64,000 bases of DNA from Sipunculus nudus (GCA_026874595.1 CM049318.1:59618250-59682249); one strand, 5' to 3'. Positions 35,801-49,078 are shown, counted from the first letter of the stretch. Program-made: numbers and translations. Notes: generated from the letters alone by a model not told the origin.

Positions 35801-37901
35801 TATAATCCTATATAGTTATATTTATCAGTTTAGATTCGTGGCAGGTGTTTCATTACTCAGGGTTATGAATGATGTTCTATTATGATTTCTAATTTTCTCA
35901 GGATTAATTAAAAAAGCTTCATTTGTAATTGACTTCATTAACATAACTCGGGTTTGGTCCCACGCAGACTGGGTTATAAAAATATGTTGTTTTGTATGTT
36001 TCGATAAAAATGTAATATGATCAGGGAAAGCGTGATAATAACAGAATTGTTTTTCTAAACAGGTAAAAGCACTACATAACAAAGGAAATCTGATCAAAAT
36101 TGTAATATATTATCTTCTTGAAAGAAATGTCCGAGCGGCTGGAGCTCAAAATTGATAAATTTCTATTGAAAATAAAAATAAAACTTTTGATGCGGATGGG
36201 GGGAGGGGGAGGGGGAGGGGGTGTTAAAGTTGAGTGTCACAGTTGCAGGTTGGGTATATATAGATGGTTATTCGCCAGTATGTTAGACTCCAGACCGGTC
36301 TTGGTCTTGAGACCAGTTTCCGCACCGAATTTCCCCGGTCTTTGTCTTGATCTCTGATTTAATATCGGTCTAAAAGCAAAATGGTATCGATCAGTAATTT
36401 GGTTTAAATTTGGGAACAAGCCATCTATGCACAATAGGCGGTATTAATTGATCAAATGCCCTGTGCCCTGAGCTAGTCATTAATCATTTCTCGATGCAAT
36501 GATCGATTAATTTTAGTTATCGAATTTACAGATTTTTCATCTTTTATAATAGCTTATACTTAATGACAGTAATCTGTACTTTAATACATATATTCCCTTC
36601 ATGTCTGTCATTAGAAGTTAGCGCAGGAATGGATGAAAAGTTTCAAGATTATACATGGGCAACAGCAATACTGATGTACATTGTGTTGTCCATTTTAAAT
36701 TTTTTGAGGAGGAAAACTTTCTGTAGCTATAGTGTCGGACAAAACATGATGATTGCTTTCAATGATCGAATCAATAATCGGTTCGAAAGGCAATAATCAA
36801 TAATAGAATTGAATCAAAGGCCTCATATTACAATTCACAGGTCTATTATATAATGCATTATACATTTGTGATTGTTTGATGTAAAGAGGTAATGTGTCCA
36901 CACTGTCTGTTTGCCTATTGTTCTGTCCGCAAAATATATCAGCAACTGCTCACGGACGGTTAGCTGAAACATGGACTCCAGTGAAAGGGAGCAGATGATT
37001 GTTGGTTAATCATATAGATTTCGGTCTAGAATGCCTATGTCTTTGTCTCTACCCTGAAATGGTCTCAGGCTTGGATCCAATCATTAATACACTGGTCATC
37101 ATTAATACACTGGTAAATTCCTGATTCAAATTTATATGTTGAATCACTGTCTGAGAAGGTCATTTGAGTTGACACCAGTTACCCTTGGTCGTCTTACACT
37201 TACAGGAAACTTTACAGGTCTATCACACTGAATCAAGATACATGCCATGCAGGGGGGGACTCCGAGGAGACTCAGAGAATCTCCACCCGGTTCATTTTTA
37301 CCATTTAATCTTTAACAAATAGGATATTTTTGTCGATATGAGGGACTCGAACATTAGGTATCAGTCGTCGCTAACAGAAGGCACTTGTGTGAAGGAATTT
37401 TTTTTTCTTCGGTTTAATCAATGTGTGGAATAATTGCAAAGGGCCACTGATTCTAAGGCGACGTTAGGATCTTCCATTTCTTTATAAACGGAAGCGTAAT
37501 TTAGACACAAATTGAGAATTCTTAGTATATAATGGCTACACACTTTGGTACTCACTGTCGAAACCGATTTGACTTTAAATATATATGAATAATTACTTGG
37601 TTAATAATAACTTTATTTATGTCTGACTTTATTTATGAAGTGCCATATAATGTTTGTTTTACCATGTATACATATGATCCACGTCGCATTATCTATTATA
37701 TAGGTAAGTACGGCAACATCACGCTATTAATAAATGTATGATTAAACAGAGCAAGGACATCTTGGCAGGTAAATTATTACTTCCGTGTAAGTACTGTTAA
37801 CACTATTTGAATGAACAGTGACACATACTATAATTACGCTAAACTACAAGCAAAACTGATGAATGACCCAAAATATCCCTATACTTTTTGTATGGTCACA
37901 G
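35801..37901. other. Non-coding; G-quadruplex-type run
   Basis: Mostly unrecognised DNA. GGGGGGAGGGGGAGGGGG at about 36197-36221 has four G tracts. A degenerate GGTCTTG/GAGACC patch lies at 36285-36345, and an ATCGAT/AATCAATAATCG patch at 36500-36520 and 36765-36800. Confidence 0.45.
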
Positions 37902-38030
37902 GAGAAGTCCTCCATATCTTCCTTCAAGAGAAGTAAAAAGATTAAGGTCAAGGAAAGCCCCTCTATCACTTCCTTGGATATCACGGAGAGGGATTATCAA
38001 GAGAAATTGGTGCTTCATCATTTCCCGTAA
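37902..38030 (+). CDS. Candidate terminal coding exon, unknown protein
   Basis: After a pyrimidine-rich acceptor (ACTTTTTGTATGGTCACAG|G) the frame reads 42 codons, beginning EKSSISSFKRSKKIKV and ending ...VLHHFP-stop at 38028-38030. It is Lys/Ser-rich and acidic toward the end (SLDITERDYQEK), with varied codons that look coding. A CCC|GTAAAT near the stop could alternatively make it an internal exon. An AATAAA at about 38510 could serve as the polyadenylation signal. It could belong to the transcript starting near 34650, but no connecting exons were found. Confidence 0.35.
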   Translation, partial: EKSSISSFKRSKKIKVKESPSITSLDITERDYQEKLVLHHFP

Positions 38031-38569
38031 ATGTCAGATTATCTTAAACATCCTGGTAATACAATGTTGAGGGGTTTATAACACTAGTTAAAGTAGGATT
38101 CCATGGATGACACGGTTATCGTGGGGTTTCAAGTGTAGCAATCACGTTACTCTGCGCCGATGCGTACTTACGAGGGTATGACTCTGCTGTTCAGGAATTG
38201 CGCGGCAAGGAATCACCCACAATGCATTGGGTTTCTAAATACACAAGTTACGTATATATAGTTATATATGTAGTGAAGAGTGTATATATAGGCCGATAAT
38301 ATACAAATTTTTTGCACAATAAGTATCATTTGGTAAACATACACATGCATGGGCAATATATATAAAGAAACGTATTCTTTCATTGTGACAAATTATAATA
38401 TTGAAGTTTGATAGTGGAGAAAAGTAGTCCAAACCCTCTCGTACACGCTAACGCCGCCATAGTTACTCGATTACCAAAACTTGTGCGATGTTATCCATGG
38501 TGTTCGGTTAAATAAAAAGTCATTTTGTTTAGGTTCCTGAAGTATTTCCTTGGTAGATACACAGCCTGG

Positions 38570-39043
38570 TTAAAGGTGCCAATTAACCTACCTTTTGAAA
38601 AAGAATTTATGTGATATCTGTCTTTTTCTGTGTATATATTAATGAACTAAGGGTAATTTTGGTTGTGAAATGTTCTTATAAGGCCTTCATGAAGGATGTG
38701 TGATTTTGTTAATCAACAACAGGTTAGTAAACACAGCAATGTTGACAAACAGGAAAAAAAATGTAACCTAAGGTGGTAGGTTGCATATACGGGGAGGCAG
38801 AAAGGCCTCTTGTTGCAAAACGCCATTTGCAAAGCTCTGGCCTATCTGACTTAGTGCCAGATACCCTTGTTGAAGTTGTTTTGCTTATTTGAGTTGGCCC
38901 CCACATATTTTAAAACACGTTGATGCAAACAAAACAAGCAGCCTGTGTGCAGTGATATCCATATTTTCTGGCCTATTTCTATTAAAGCTCCAAGGGATAA
39001 CATTTAGTTTATAACGGTCAGATAGATGATTGGGTCCCTTTAA
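38570..39043 (+). mobile_element. TTAA-flanked MITE, copy 2 (474 bp)
   Basis: TTAA|AGGTGCCAATT on the left and TGGGTCCCT|TTAA on the right, with the body matching 13585-14064 in the same orientation. Its minus strand carries a 60-codon frame (38724-38906) with a peptide segment (CKWRFATRG...YMQPTTLGY) also readable in the other copies. Confidence 0.8.
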
Positions 39044-41000
39044 GTCACGACAACCTTCAGGGTTGGGGTATTGAGTAGCCGCAACGTTAAGACCCGCATC
39101 AAATGCATGACTTTGTTTTGGTAGTGATCGTAATGACGGTGTGGTTAACAGTCGCAACACAAGCATGTGTGTCAGCCGTGATAGCGCATCGGAAATGAAC
39201 AGTCTTGACCACGTGCTCATCAGCACGTGTCTAAACCTACACCAATGCTTAACCTTGTCTTCTTTGATTCTCTGATAATAAATGGTAATTTTATAATTAA
39301 GAACATGTTAAGGAGTAGCTCTCCATGTAATCAAACGAGGATACATTGTTTGTTACATATATTTGATAAAGTCTCAGTTTGCTGAGTCGGACAGATTTAG
39401 AGGATATGAAATGCTATAGAAACGGCAAAATGTAATCGACACTGTATATCTTCCTGTTTCGTTTTGGATGTTCGTTGAAAAATAAATTAATGTCAGGGGA
39501 TGCTAAAGAAACTTTATAAATAGATAAGGAAATATAAGAGCTCATAAAATAATAAAAGCACTCCCTGTTATCAGCGGGGTCAGAAGCCAGAGATCGGAGC
39601 ACATCAGACATAATTCATCTCTCGTAGACACATATATCTAAAACACACAGGAAATACATATAGGCCTAGTCTTTTTTTTAGTTGTACCCAATGCTCATAT
39701 TATGACTCGCTTCGTTTGGCTTAGTTTCACGGGGGACGGGGAACATGTCCGCCTCACTCATTTGGGGGTCGAAGATAAAATATCTCACTTAGCAGTGGAA
39801 TAAAGTACATAATATTAAAAATACAAGATAAGCCACCATCTAGAAGTTTCTTCTATTTTCCTCAATGCTCCTTCAATTTTGCATATCATGACACACTGAG
39901 AAAATTTAGGATATAATAATCCGTCAATTGCTTCACTAAATAGTCATACACCTCAGCCTGTCGTATGTTGTACTGAATATTTGTAAATGAAGTGAATTCA
40001 CCAAATTTGAATAATTAAAAGTCAAGTGTTGTAATGTTAGCAAAACTTGGTTTAGTACAAATAAGATGCAATGTTCACATATTCCGTAATATGTGGTGGG
40101 ATTGAATAACAAGTATGATATTTGTGGAGGAGGGCTTTTCTCATAAGTGAGAGGGGGTAGTGGGGTGCGGGTGGGAGGTTCGGGGGGGGGGGGGGTTCTC
40201 ATTTCGGGTATAGGAATAGTTCTGCCTGTATTCCTTTGGACATTTTCTCAGCAAAGAGTCCCATGGCTCGATCACTTCAAGTCCTGGATTATTATAGCTG
40301 TCCGTATGTCACCTGCATGAGCTAAAGCAATCACCCAATGACTGTCGTCGTTCCAGGCGTCTTTTTGTCGGTGAACAGGGAGCAAATGATATCAATTTCA
40401 GCCATGGTACTAACAGAAAATCCAACTACCCACGCAAATACCCAACGACGAAAAAGACATGATACTCCTGACGGAGGTATACAAATACTGGCAGGTGACG
40501 ATCGAGTGTAGGAATTCAGATCTGCTCTGCCTGGTCTGAACTTCAGGTCGCCCCATTGGTTTTTATGACTGGCCTAATTATTGACCAGACTCTTCAGCAG
40601 GGCCCATAGCATCCATGTCCCCTCGACACAGTTACCTCGTGATTTATGAGAAAAGTTCAGTTGAGAGGCTATAAATAATGATAACAAAGGTGTACTAATG
40701 AAGACCCTCTACACTTCACTAAATGGGGACCTGCATGTGTCACCCCATCCAAAACTAAATAAACATAAACAAGTTTACATGTACATAGATACTCATACAC
40801 AGAATATACCCATATGCACAAGTGAATCATACACTCGTACGCACACAGGGCATCTACACTGGAAATAAATAAGGAATATTGTGTACCAAGGAAGGTATAT
40901 ATATGGAATGAACTGAGGTGTATCACGCTTCATCAGCTGATAGATACATCATAGGTCAGCTCTTCCCGCCGAAGACCTTAAGGCATCCGTAGTGCCGGCT
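39044..41000. other. Non-coding; G run; weak minus-strand frames
   Basis: The minus frame 38885-39226 has about 60 fairly protein-like codons (MSTWSRLFISDALSRLTHM...) right of the MITE but then runs into it. The minus frame 39414-39611 starts MSDVLRSLASDPADN. Neither has family or splice support. A G run lies at about 40180-40194. Confidence 0.35.
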
Positions 41001-41110
41001 AGTACTAATGTGGCCTGTGGGTAGAGCAAATGTCTCTAAGCCTAGGGGGTACTGAGTTCAAACCTCACCCGAAGCATGGTGAGATATTACACGGTAGGCC
41101 AAACCCCAGG
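41001..41110 (+). mobile_element. tRNA-derived SINE head, copy 1
   Basis: TGGCCTGTGGGTAGAGCA (41011-41028) resembles a tRNA A box and D stem, and GAGTTCAAACC (41054-41064) a B box, with 32 bases between the two boxes. The rest does not fold into a full tRNA. This fits a tRNA-derived SINE. The tail runs into a 26-base G run (41126-41151). Confidence 0.55.
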
Positions 41111-41125
41111 GTGCAAGTCTTTAAT

Positions 41126-41151
41126 GGGGGGGGGGGGGGGGGGGGGGGGGG
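41126..41151. repeat. (G)26 homopolymer
   Basis: The longest of many G or C runs in the window; it creates the proline run in a minus-strand frame. Confidence 0.9.
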
Positions 41152-43120
41152 AGGTTATTCGGTGCTATAACCCAGCAAAGGGGATGATTACACACGCAAG
41201 ACCTGAAGGTGCTGTTGATACCGGGCCTGGGTGACACCAGAATACAAAATATCGTGATAGGATCGTAGAATAGTAAACAACCAACGACGATGAAACAGGT
41301 GTGGAATGGCAGCACCACGTATTCAACAGAGCTTGTTAGGTACGTGTAATTGGATCTTCCCGCTGAGGGAGTAAAATAACACAATGCGGGGACATCTTTC
41401 CCGGCTGGTACGTCATGTTCGTTTGGGCACACCCACGTATCGTTCCACATACCGGCAGTCTGAAGCCCATGTATAACAAACACACAGTGCTATATAGGAT
41501 GTTTAATCAGGTGAAATAAGGATGACACTATTAACCTAGATTTGCCTCTCTATCCAATATATATCCAGACAGATCAGGGAGCTGAGGAGATCTAGCTTGT
41601 CAAAACTTCAGGTGGTCGGGTAAAAAAAACAAAAAAACAGAAACCTTGTGTTCTTGAACTTCTGCTAAATTCCGAACATAAAAGCCGAACGTTTTTTACA
41701 ACACTTTATTTAGGAAACTAAGGAACCAGATAGAAACTATACATTGTATGCCAAACAGGGGTTCTCTGACACTCATGTGGAAGCACAAAATTGATTATTG
41801 GTCTTAAAGAAATAACATTTAGATTACCATGCATGATTAATAGATGCATGCACAGTGCTTTATTGTAAAAAAAAACAGGTGTGTACGAGTAATCGAGCCC
41901 TCATTTCGGACTGCACGGTTAGAATTACTCGAACTTGAATGTCGCTTTCAGCAATCGTGCCTAGCGAATGAGATATTATTGTTTAACAGACAGCTATATG
42001 ACCCGTTGGTTGCATTCTCTACTAAATTATCATTACGGAAACCATAAGATAAGAATGGGATGTTTACAGTTGTTATCATATTATAAGCTTTCTGGATTTA
42101 GAAGTTTTATGTAAGGAGTGGCAATAAACACGTGAGTCATATCCTAAATTAGAATGCCTCAGGGGTGAGATCATATTGGTTGAATGACCGTTATTTCTTA
42201 AATCTAAACCTGTATTACTCAAATGTATTAATAAAGTACTATTTAGTACCGAGCCAAGTGAAAAGACAATCTCCCTGAATTCCAATGGGTGTTTCAATTC
42301 AGAAATGTCCTCGTTTTCGTCTTTTATACGGTTATAATCTGCTTGTGCTATTATCTTTTTTTATAATGATTGGCCCTCGTGTTTAAAGTAAAAAGTCTAG
42401 TTTCGGTAATTAGGGTCTAACAGGGTGTGCTGTGACGAAAGAAAGTTAAACTTGTACGCAGCTGTTTAAACAAGGTAAACCATCAGCCCGAGTCACGAGC
42501 TGGAAGTCATCAGCTCGCTGAATGCTTTAGCGATTTGGCTGAGTAGACAATACTTACATCTTAAGAAAGTACATGAGCTACATGAAAAAGGATATGGAAA
42601 CTACATTAAAATTTGTTATTGAGTCTGCGGAACGTTGTTTTTGCCGAGGAATTTGTCGAGTATTTAGTTTATAGATGGAAGAAACTAAAGAATGAACCCC
42701 CCCCCCCCCCGCCGCACAGGCTTTAAGTATATGTGTAGTTGGTACTACGTGTTGAAAGGTGCTCGGGAACTAAACGCTTCCTTTTTTCTGCTAAGCATTT
42801 CACCATAAAGTGATTTTAATTTATAACATTTTAGCAACAAATGCTGAAACAAATAAATTATGATAATAATAACAAATATTTAGTCACTACTTTTTATGCG
42901 GCATTGATATTTTAATGCTTCGAACATATTGAAAATATTTTATGCATGATTAATATGGGACATTTCAATTCTACTAAATGCCATAATAGTAATAGTATTG
43001 GTGTCAGAAATGTCACAAAGTCTTATAAAGAATGGTATTCGGGTTCAGATTCTGAGTGTGTTGGACAGAAAATCTTAGGTACAAAACCATCAACGATTTT
43101 TTTTTTTTTTCTCCATTTTT
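41152..43120. other. Non-coding, no gene recognised
   Basis: The minus frame 41121-41483 (120 codons) is partly homopolymer-driven. A plus frame at 41879-42047 (FRTARLELLELECRF...) faintly recalls a homeodomain helix 1 but lacks helix 3. A C run lies at about 42699-42709. Confidence 0.4.
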
Positions 43121-46100
43121 AGCTCAGCTGACTGAAAGTCATCTGAGCTATAGCGATCACTCTTTGTCCGTCGTCCGTCTGTCCGTCTGTCCGTCCGTTA
43201 ACCAGGCACAAATCGTAACCGCTGGACCTAGAACCTTGTAACTTGGGATTCTGAGATGTCCATAAAAAATCTCCTTGGAAACCAGAAATTAGGTCTCTGT
43301 TACCCATATCCTTTGAGCTATGTGGCCCCAAAGTACCCCCCAGAAAAGTCAAAAATTTCATACAAAAACTTCAATATCTCATTAACTACTTGACTGATGG
43401 TCATGATTTTTTGCATACATATTGATCATGAGATGTTACATCACTTCCTGCAGACTGGTGGCGCCACCTGTATTTTTTCGATTTTTTACGAATTCTTTTC
43501 TCTAATTTTGAGACCTTTAAAAATGTGAACATCTGTTAACAAGGCACAAATCATTGAGACTGGACTTAGAATCTTAATTCTTGACACACTCAGAGGTCCA
43601 TGAAAAATCTCCTTGGAAACCAGAAATTAGGTCTCTGTTACTCATATCCTTCGAGCTATGGGGCCCCAAAGTACCCCCCAGAATAGTCAAAAATTTCATA
43701 CAAAAACTTCAATATCTAATTAACTACATCACTGATGGTCATGATTTTCGGCATACATATTGATCATGAGATGTTTCATCAGTTTCTGTAGACTGGTGGC
43801 GCCACCTGTATTTTTTTAATTTTTACGAATTGTTTTCTCTATTTTTGAGACCTTTAAGGATGTAGTTATCTGTCAACAGGGTACAAATTGTAACGACTGG
43901 ACCTAGAAGCTTCATTCTTGACACACAGGGAGACCCATGATAAGTCTCCATGGAAACCTGAAATTTGGTCTCTGTTACCCATATCCTTTGAGCTATGGCA
44001 CTCCAAAGTACAGCTCAGAATAATGGAAAATTTGATACAAAAGCTAAAGTATCTGAACAACTAATGCAGAGATAACCATAATTGTTTGCATGGATATTGA
44101 TCATGGAGTGTTTCATCAGTTTCTGCAGACTTTTGGCACCACCTGTATTTGTTCAGTTTTTATGAAATTTTTCTCTATTTTTGAGACCTTTAAAGATATG
44201 AACATCTGTTAACAGGGCACAAATCATAAAAACTGGACCAAGAATCTTCATTCTTGACACACAGGGAGACCCATGAAAAGTCTCCATGGAAACCTGAAAT
44301 TAGGTCTCTGTTACCCATATTCTTTAAGCTGTATGGCTCCTAAATACCCCCCCCCCCCCCAGAATAATGGAAAATTTGATACAAAAACTGCAGTATCTCA
44401 ATAACTACAACACTGATGGTCATGATTTTCGGCATACATTTTGATCATGAGCTGTTCCATCAGTTTCTGCAGACTGGGTGCGCCACCTCTATTTTTTTTT
44501 AAATTTTTACGAATTTTTTCTCTTTTTTTGAGACCTTTAAAGATGTGGTTATCTGTCAACAGGGTACAAATCGCAACAACTGGACCTAGAATCTTCATTC
44601 TTGTCATGCAAGGAGGCCCATGAAAAGAGCTTGTGGAAACTTGAAATTAGGTCTCTGTTACCCATATCCTTCAAGCTATAGGACTCCGAAGTATCCCTCA
44701 GAATAATGGACAATTGATACAAAAGCTGAAGTATCTTAACAACTAATGCAGAGATCACCATGATTCTTTGCATAGATATTGACCATTAATTGTTTTTATT
44801 AGTTTCTGCAGACTGGTGGAGCCACCTGTATTTTTGTATCCGCCAAAACGAAGTTTTGCGGATACTATGTTTTTGACCTGGTTCCTCCGCCGCCGCCGCG
44901 TTCGTTTCCACAGAGCTCCTCGGAAACTAATGGACCAATTTTTCCGAAACTTACACCAATTATCGGGTCACATGTGAACTGGTGCCTAACTAATTTGCGT
45001 TGACCTCTGACCTTTCCTCTCTATCCAGTGTCCATTTGTGGGTCTGTTTCCACTCATAAACCCTCATATCTCGGGAACCGTTTGACCGATCAGGAAATAA
45101 AATTTATACTAATGTAGCCCTTGGATTGCTTTATAACATACACAAAAAATGGGGGCGCCACCTGTAACCATGTTTGCACAGTGTCCATCTGTTCATCTGC
45201 CTTGTGTTAAAATCACTCATATCTCTGCAGTAAATTGACTAATTCACCTGAAATTCGTCATGCGTATACATCCTGGATAGCTGTCTTGATTTTATGACAG
45301 GTGGCGCCACCTACATTCACTTTAACGCTGATGACATCCAAGCTCATATCTTTGGAACAGTTTGACCGATCAGGAAATAAAATTTATACAAATGTAATCC
45401 TTGGATTGCTTTATAACATACACAAAAAATGGTGGCGCCACCTGTAACCATGTTTGCACAGTGTCCATCTGTTCATCTGCCTTGGGTTCAAATCACTCAT
45501 AACTCTGCAGTGAATTGACTAATTCACCTGAAATTCGTCATGCGTATACATCCTGGATATTTTTCTTGATTTTATGACAGGTGGAGCCACCTACATTCAC
45601 GTTCACGCTGATGACATCCAAGCTCATATCTCGGGAACCGTTTGACCGATCAGGAAATAAAATTTATACAAATGTAGCCCTTTGATAGCTCTGTAACATA
45701 CACAAAAATGGTGGCGCCACCTGTAACCATGTTTGCACAGTGTCCATCTGTTCATCTGCCTTGGGTTAAAATCACTCATATCTCTGCAGTGAATTGACTA
45801 ATTCACCTGAAATTCGTCATGCATATACAACCTGGATAGCTTTCTTGATTTTATGACAGGGGGCACCACCTACATTTACATTCACGCTGATGACATCCAA
45901 GCTCATATCTCGGGAACCGTTTGACCGATCAGGAAATAAAATTTAGCATGTGTATAGATCTCACATAGCTCTTTATCATACGCAAAACTGGTGGCGCCAC
46001 CTGCAACCATTTTTGCACAGCGTCTGTCTGTTAGTCTGCCGTGGCCTAAAATCACTCATTTCTCTGCAGTGGTTCGACATAACTGCCTAAAATTTTGCAG

Positions 46101-46762
46101 GTTTATACATCGTGGACAGCTTTCTTGATTTATGACAGGTGGCGCCACCTACATTCTAGTTAACGCTGCACACATCCAAGCTCATATCTCAGGAACCATT
46201 TGACCGATTGGGCCAAAATTGTGCATGTGTTTAGATCTCACATAGGTCTTTATCATACACAAATCTGGAGGGGTCACCTGCAAAGATTTTTGCACAGTGT
46301 TTGTCTGTTTGTCTGTCATGGGCAAAATTCGTTCATATACATGTAGTTGTTTGACTTTTCTGCCTAAAAGTTTGCAGGTGTTTACAACTTGGACAGCTTT
46401 CTGGATTTGTGGTAGGTGGCACAACCTACATACACATTTAGGCTGCAGACATCCATGCTAATATGCAACATACCTCACTCTATTTCCCCTTGCCACTCAA
46501 TCCATGCCTCACTTCACCCATTCCACTCTGATTTTGGCGGATACATGTAGTCACTTGTCGGTTACCCGTATTCTAGTTTTTAAAGTTTACACATTTTTTC
46601 TCTATTTTTGAGATATATAAATACAGACTAGATCTTGGCCTGTTGGTTAATCTATTTGATGCTTCAGTTGAATGGGTATATACTACCATTCTGATGATAA
46701 AATTTCCTTTTGCGAATCTCTTCCCAGTCAGCTGAGCGTCATGACCCATGGGTCACTTGTTT
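43121..46762 (+). mobile_element. Family A repeat element, copy 2, with 338-bp tandem units
   Basis: The left end AGCTCAGCTGACTGAAAGTC and the right end CAGTCAGCTGAGCGTCATGA then CCATGGGTCACTTGTT share the 12-bp inverted motif GCTCAGCTGACT/AGTCAGCTGAGC. Inside, a unit beginning CACAAATCGTAACCGCTGGA repeats near 43207, 43545, 43884, 44218 and 44565 (334-347-bp steps). Each unit has CTCCTTGGAAACC, TACCCATATCC, TTTGATACAAAA and GGTGGCGCCACCTGTATTTT. A different element interrupts it at 44836-46575, after which family A sequence resumes (ATTTTTTCTCTATTTTTGAG). No transposase is visible. Confidence 0.8.
44836..46575 (+). mobile_element. Nested element of about 280-bp tandem units with GTATCCGCCAAAA termini
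   Basis: Left end GTATCCGCCAAAA (44836-44848) is part of a hairpin (TATCCGCCAAAAC-GAA-GTTTTGCGGATA), and the exact complement TTTTGGCGGATAC lies at 46532-46544. About 30 further bases lead to the resumed host sequence. The body has five units starting CTCATATCTCGGGAACCGTT at 45063, 45343, 45623, 45902 and 46181. Each unit carries two GGTGGCGCCACC palindromes. There is no coding frame. Confidence 0.75.
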
Positions 46763-47299
46763 ATGCACGTGTTAGTGCTGGATCTACAATATGGCTGATC
46801 TCTTAAAACTGACGTTTTTTTCAGACAATTATCAGGGCTTGGGCGCTTATTAGGTGAATTACGGTATATACATGTCATAAATGACTAAATCTGTCACGAT
46901 AATCCATTCATAACGTCGGAGCGACAGCGTACGGTAAACCGAGACGACCTATGTGTACGGTGAACATACTCGCCTCTCTCATTACGTGACTCGGGATGGT
47001 TTACAGACACGGGTGTTAATTTAAAAAATGGTGTTTTGTAGGGCAAACGAAGACACTTGAGTCCACACATGAGCTTATTCACAGAGGAAACAACAAAAAG
47101 ACTTAATTACTGAAGACTATTATAACTGTTAAGTTCTGGACTGCAGTAGTTGAAAAAAAAAGCATTTTCTAAAAGTCCTTATCGCAAAACATTTATGTGC
47201 TTCGTTAAGAAATGATTTCTTTACCCACAATCTCTGAACAGTAGTTGGGAGAATGTGAGTAGGGCCTACGTTCGTCGCACGGTGGGGTAACATATAGGC
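46763..47299. other. Non-coding, no gene recognised
   Basis: A CAGGGCTTGG phrase at about 46832 may be a transposon terminus. Nothing else is identifiable. Confidence 0.4.
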
Positions 47300-47515
47300 A
47301 CAAGGGAACATAAGTACCGGGGACGTAGGTGCCGGGGAACATAAGTACCGGGGACGTAGGTGCCGGGGAACATATAGGTACCGGGGAACATAAGTACCGG
47401 GGACGTAGGTGCCGGGGAACATATAGGCACAAGGGAAGATAAGTACCGGGGACGTGGGTGCCAGGGAACATAGGTACCGGAAAACATAGGTACCAGGGGA
47501 TGTAGGTACCGAAAA
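47300..47515. repeat. Minisatellite, 15-18-bp unit (GTACCGGGGAACATAG-like)
   Basis: About 13 units alternate between GTACCGGGGAC, GTGCCGGGGAAC and GGCACAAGGGAA forms, partly as a 31-bp higher-order unit. All three minus frames stay open across it, giving spurious Pro-Gly-Thr-Tyr-Val repeats. Confidence 0.9.
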
Positions 47516-49019
47516 ACGTAGGTAGTACACTTCTGGAAAGGATATGACTTTTCTTTTGGCAAAAGACCGAGATTCATATTTAAAAAATGCAACGTCACAC
47601 TGCATATGCCTGCTGATATTGTCACGTGTGTACTAATTTTTTCAACGTATCCTGTTTTGGTTGAACGAAAATGGACTGAAACACTTCCCTCCCTGTCCGA
47701 GTGTCAAAGAGACGGCAAGAATACCCTAGGTCAGAACATCTATGCTGTATAGAGATACAGACAGAAAAAAAGGAAACCTGGAATTATCAAAAACACAACG
47801 GACAAGAAAGGATTACTATACATATGTGGGCGTAGGGCGTTTAGTCATAAATTACACAATCACCTATTAATCATTATGTGTGCTAGTGGGAGCATCTTAG
47901 AATCCTGCAGAGTGTGTTGACATTGATATAAAGAAGGTTATACATAGATGCCCCGGGTCATTGATGGGCACGTTTATCACGTTAAGAACTCTACATGGTA
48001 CTTGTACTCTAGAGGACTGCTATGTCTCAGCCCTCAGAAGAATGCGGTTCATATTTACAGCGGATAAACACACTCGGTTTGGGTTTCCTGGCTGTCATGA
48101 TATCCCGGGTGTTAACACGTCAACCTAACCACAATTTCAGTTTGCCACCCCCCCCCCCTTTCAAGTTACTCCAGGTGTTGCATGAACCCTTTTTTAAATT
48201 AATCCCTGAGCTATTTAGATCTTCTCCACTTGCCTGATTTTTACTAAAATAAAATTAATAAAAAAAATAAATTATATATGTCGATTGAATAAAACAGGTG
48301 TAATATTAAAAGCTGCTCTAATTAATGGAACAATTGAATTTTACTGATAGGACGCATACACTACATGCACTCGTATGTTGATTGAATGAAACAGGTGTAA
48401 AATTAAAAGCTGCTCCAAATAAAGAAACCATGGAACTTTAATGATAGCACGCACACACTACATTCACTCAACGTAAGGCACATTACATACAAACCTAAAA
48501 TATACGGCAAATATTTTATCTTTTTTGATAAATTCATGAAAACACTTGCTATAATTATATGTTTGCTAGAAAAACAAAATTACCTCGTTGCATAAAGCAA
48601 ATATCTTAAGCAACATAAGGAAACACATATTTCGAGAGGTACTCAGAATTCGTCAGGGGTCCGATAATTTAATGAAAGTCAAGTTAACCAAGAGGGTAAT
48701 ATATTTATCCTAAACCCCAACATTATTCTGAATACCATTTGAAGATGGGGTGGTGGGGTGAGGGTTATCTGAACAAAGAGTGATCCGGACCTGGATCTGT
48801 CACTCGGAATCCTGTTTTGGTTTTTTTCCCGCACATTGTTGAACCTCGCCAAAAGGGTTATGTTGTAACCCCCCCCCCCCCCCGTTTACAGATACTTTGC
48901 GAAGAGAGGGGGTATGCGCTCGACTGACTACCATCTTTACTCTATTTTTTAAATTAATTATTAAGATATAGACAGATCGTCGAAGAAGCAACAAGACCGA
49001 AAGTTATTTCATAACAAAC

Positions 49020-49078
<59 letters not shown>

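Noticed and set aside
36123-36150. tRNA-like start (TGTCCGAGCGGCTGGAGC)
   Set aside because: No B box or acceptor-stem complement follows; not a tRNA or full SINE.
41879-42047. Homeodomain-like helix 1 (LLELECRF)
   Set aside because: Spacing is one residue short and no helix 3 WFQNRR-type motif follows; acceptor is A-rich.
47129-47625. Minus frames of 158, 119 and 88 codons
   Set aside because: All three minus frames are open because of the minisatellite; no flanking coding signal.
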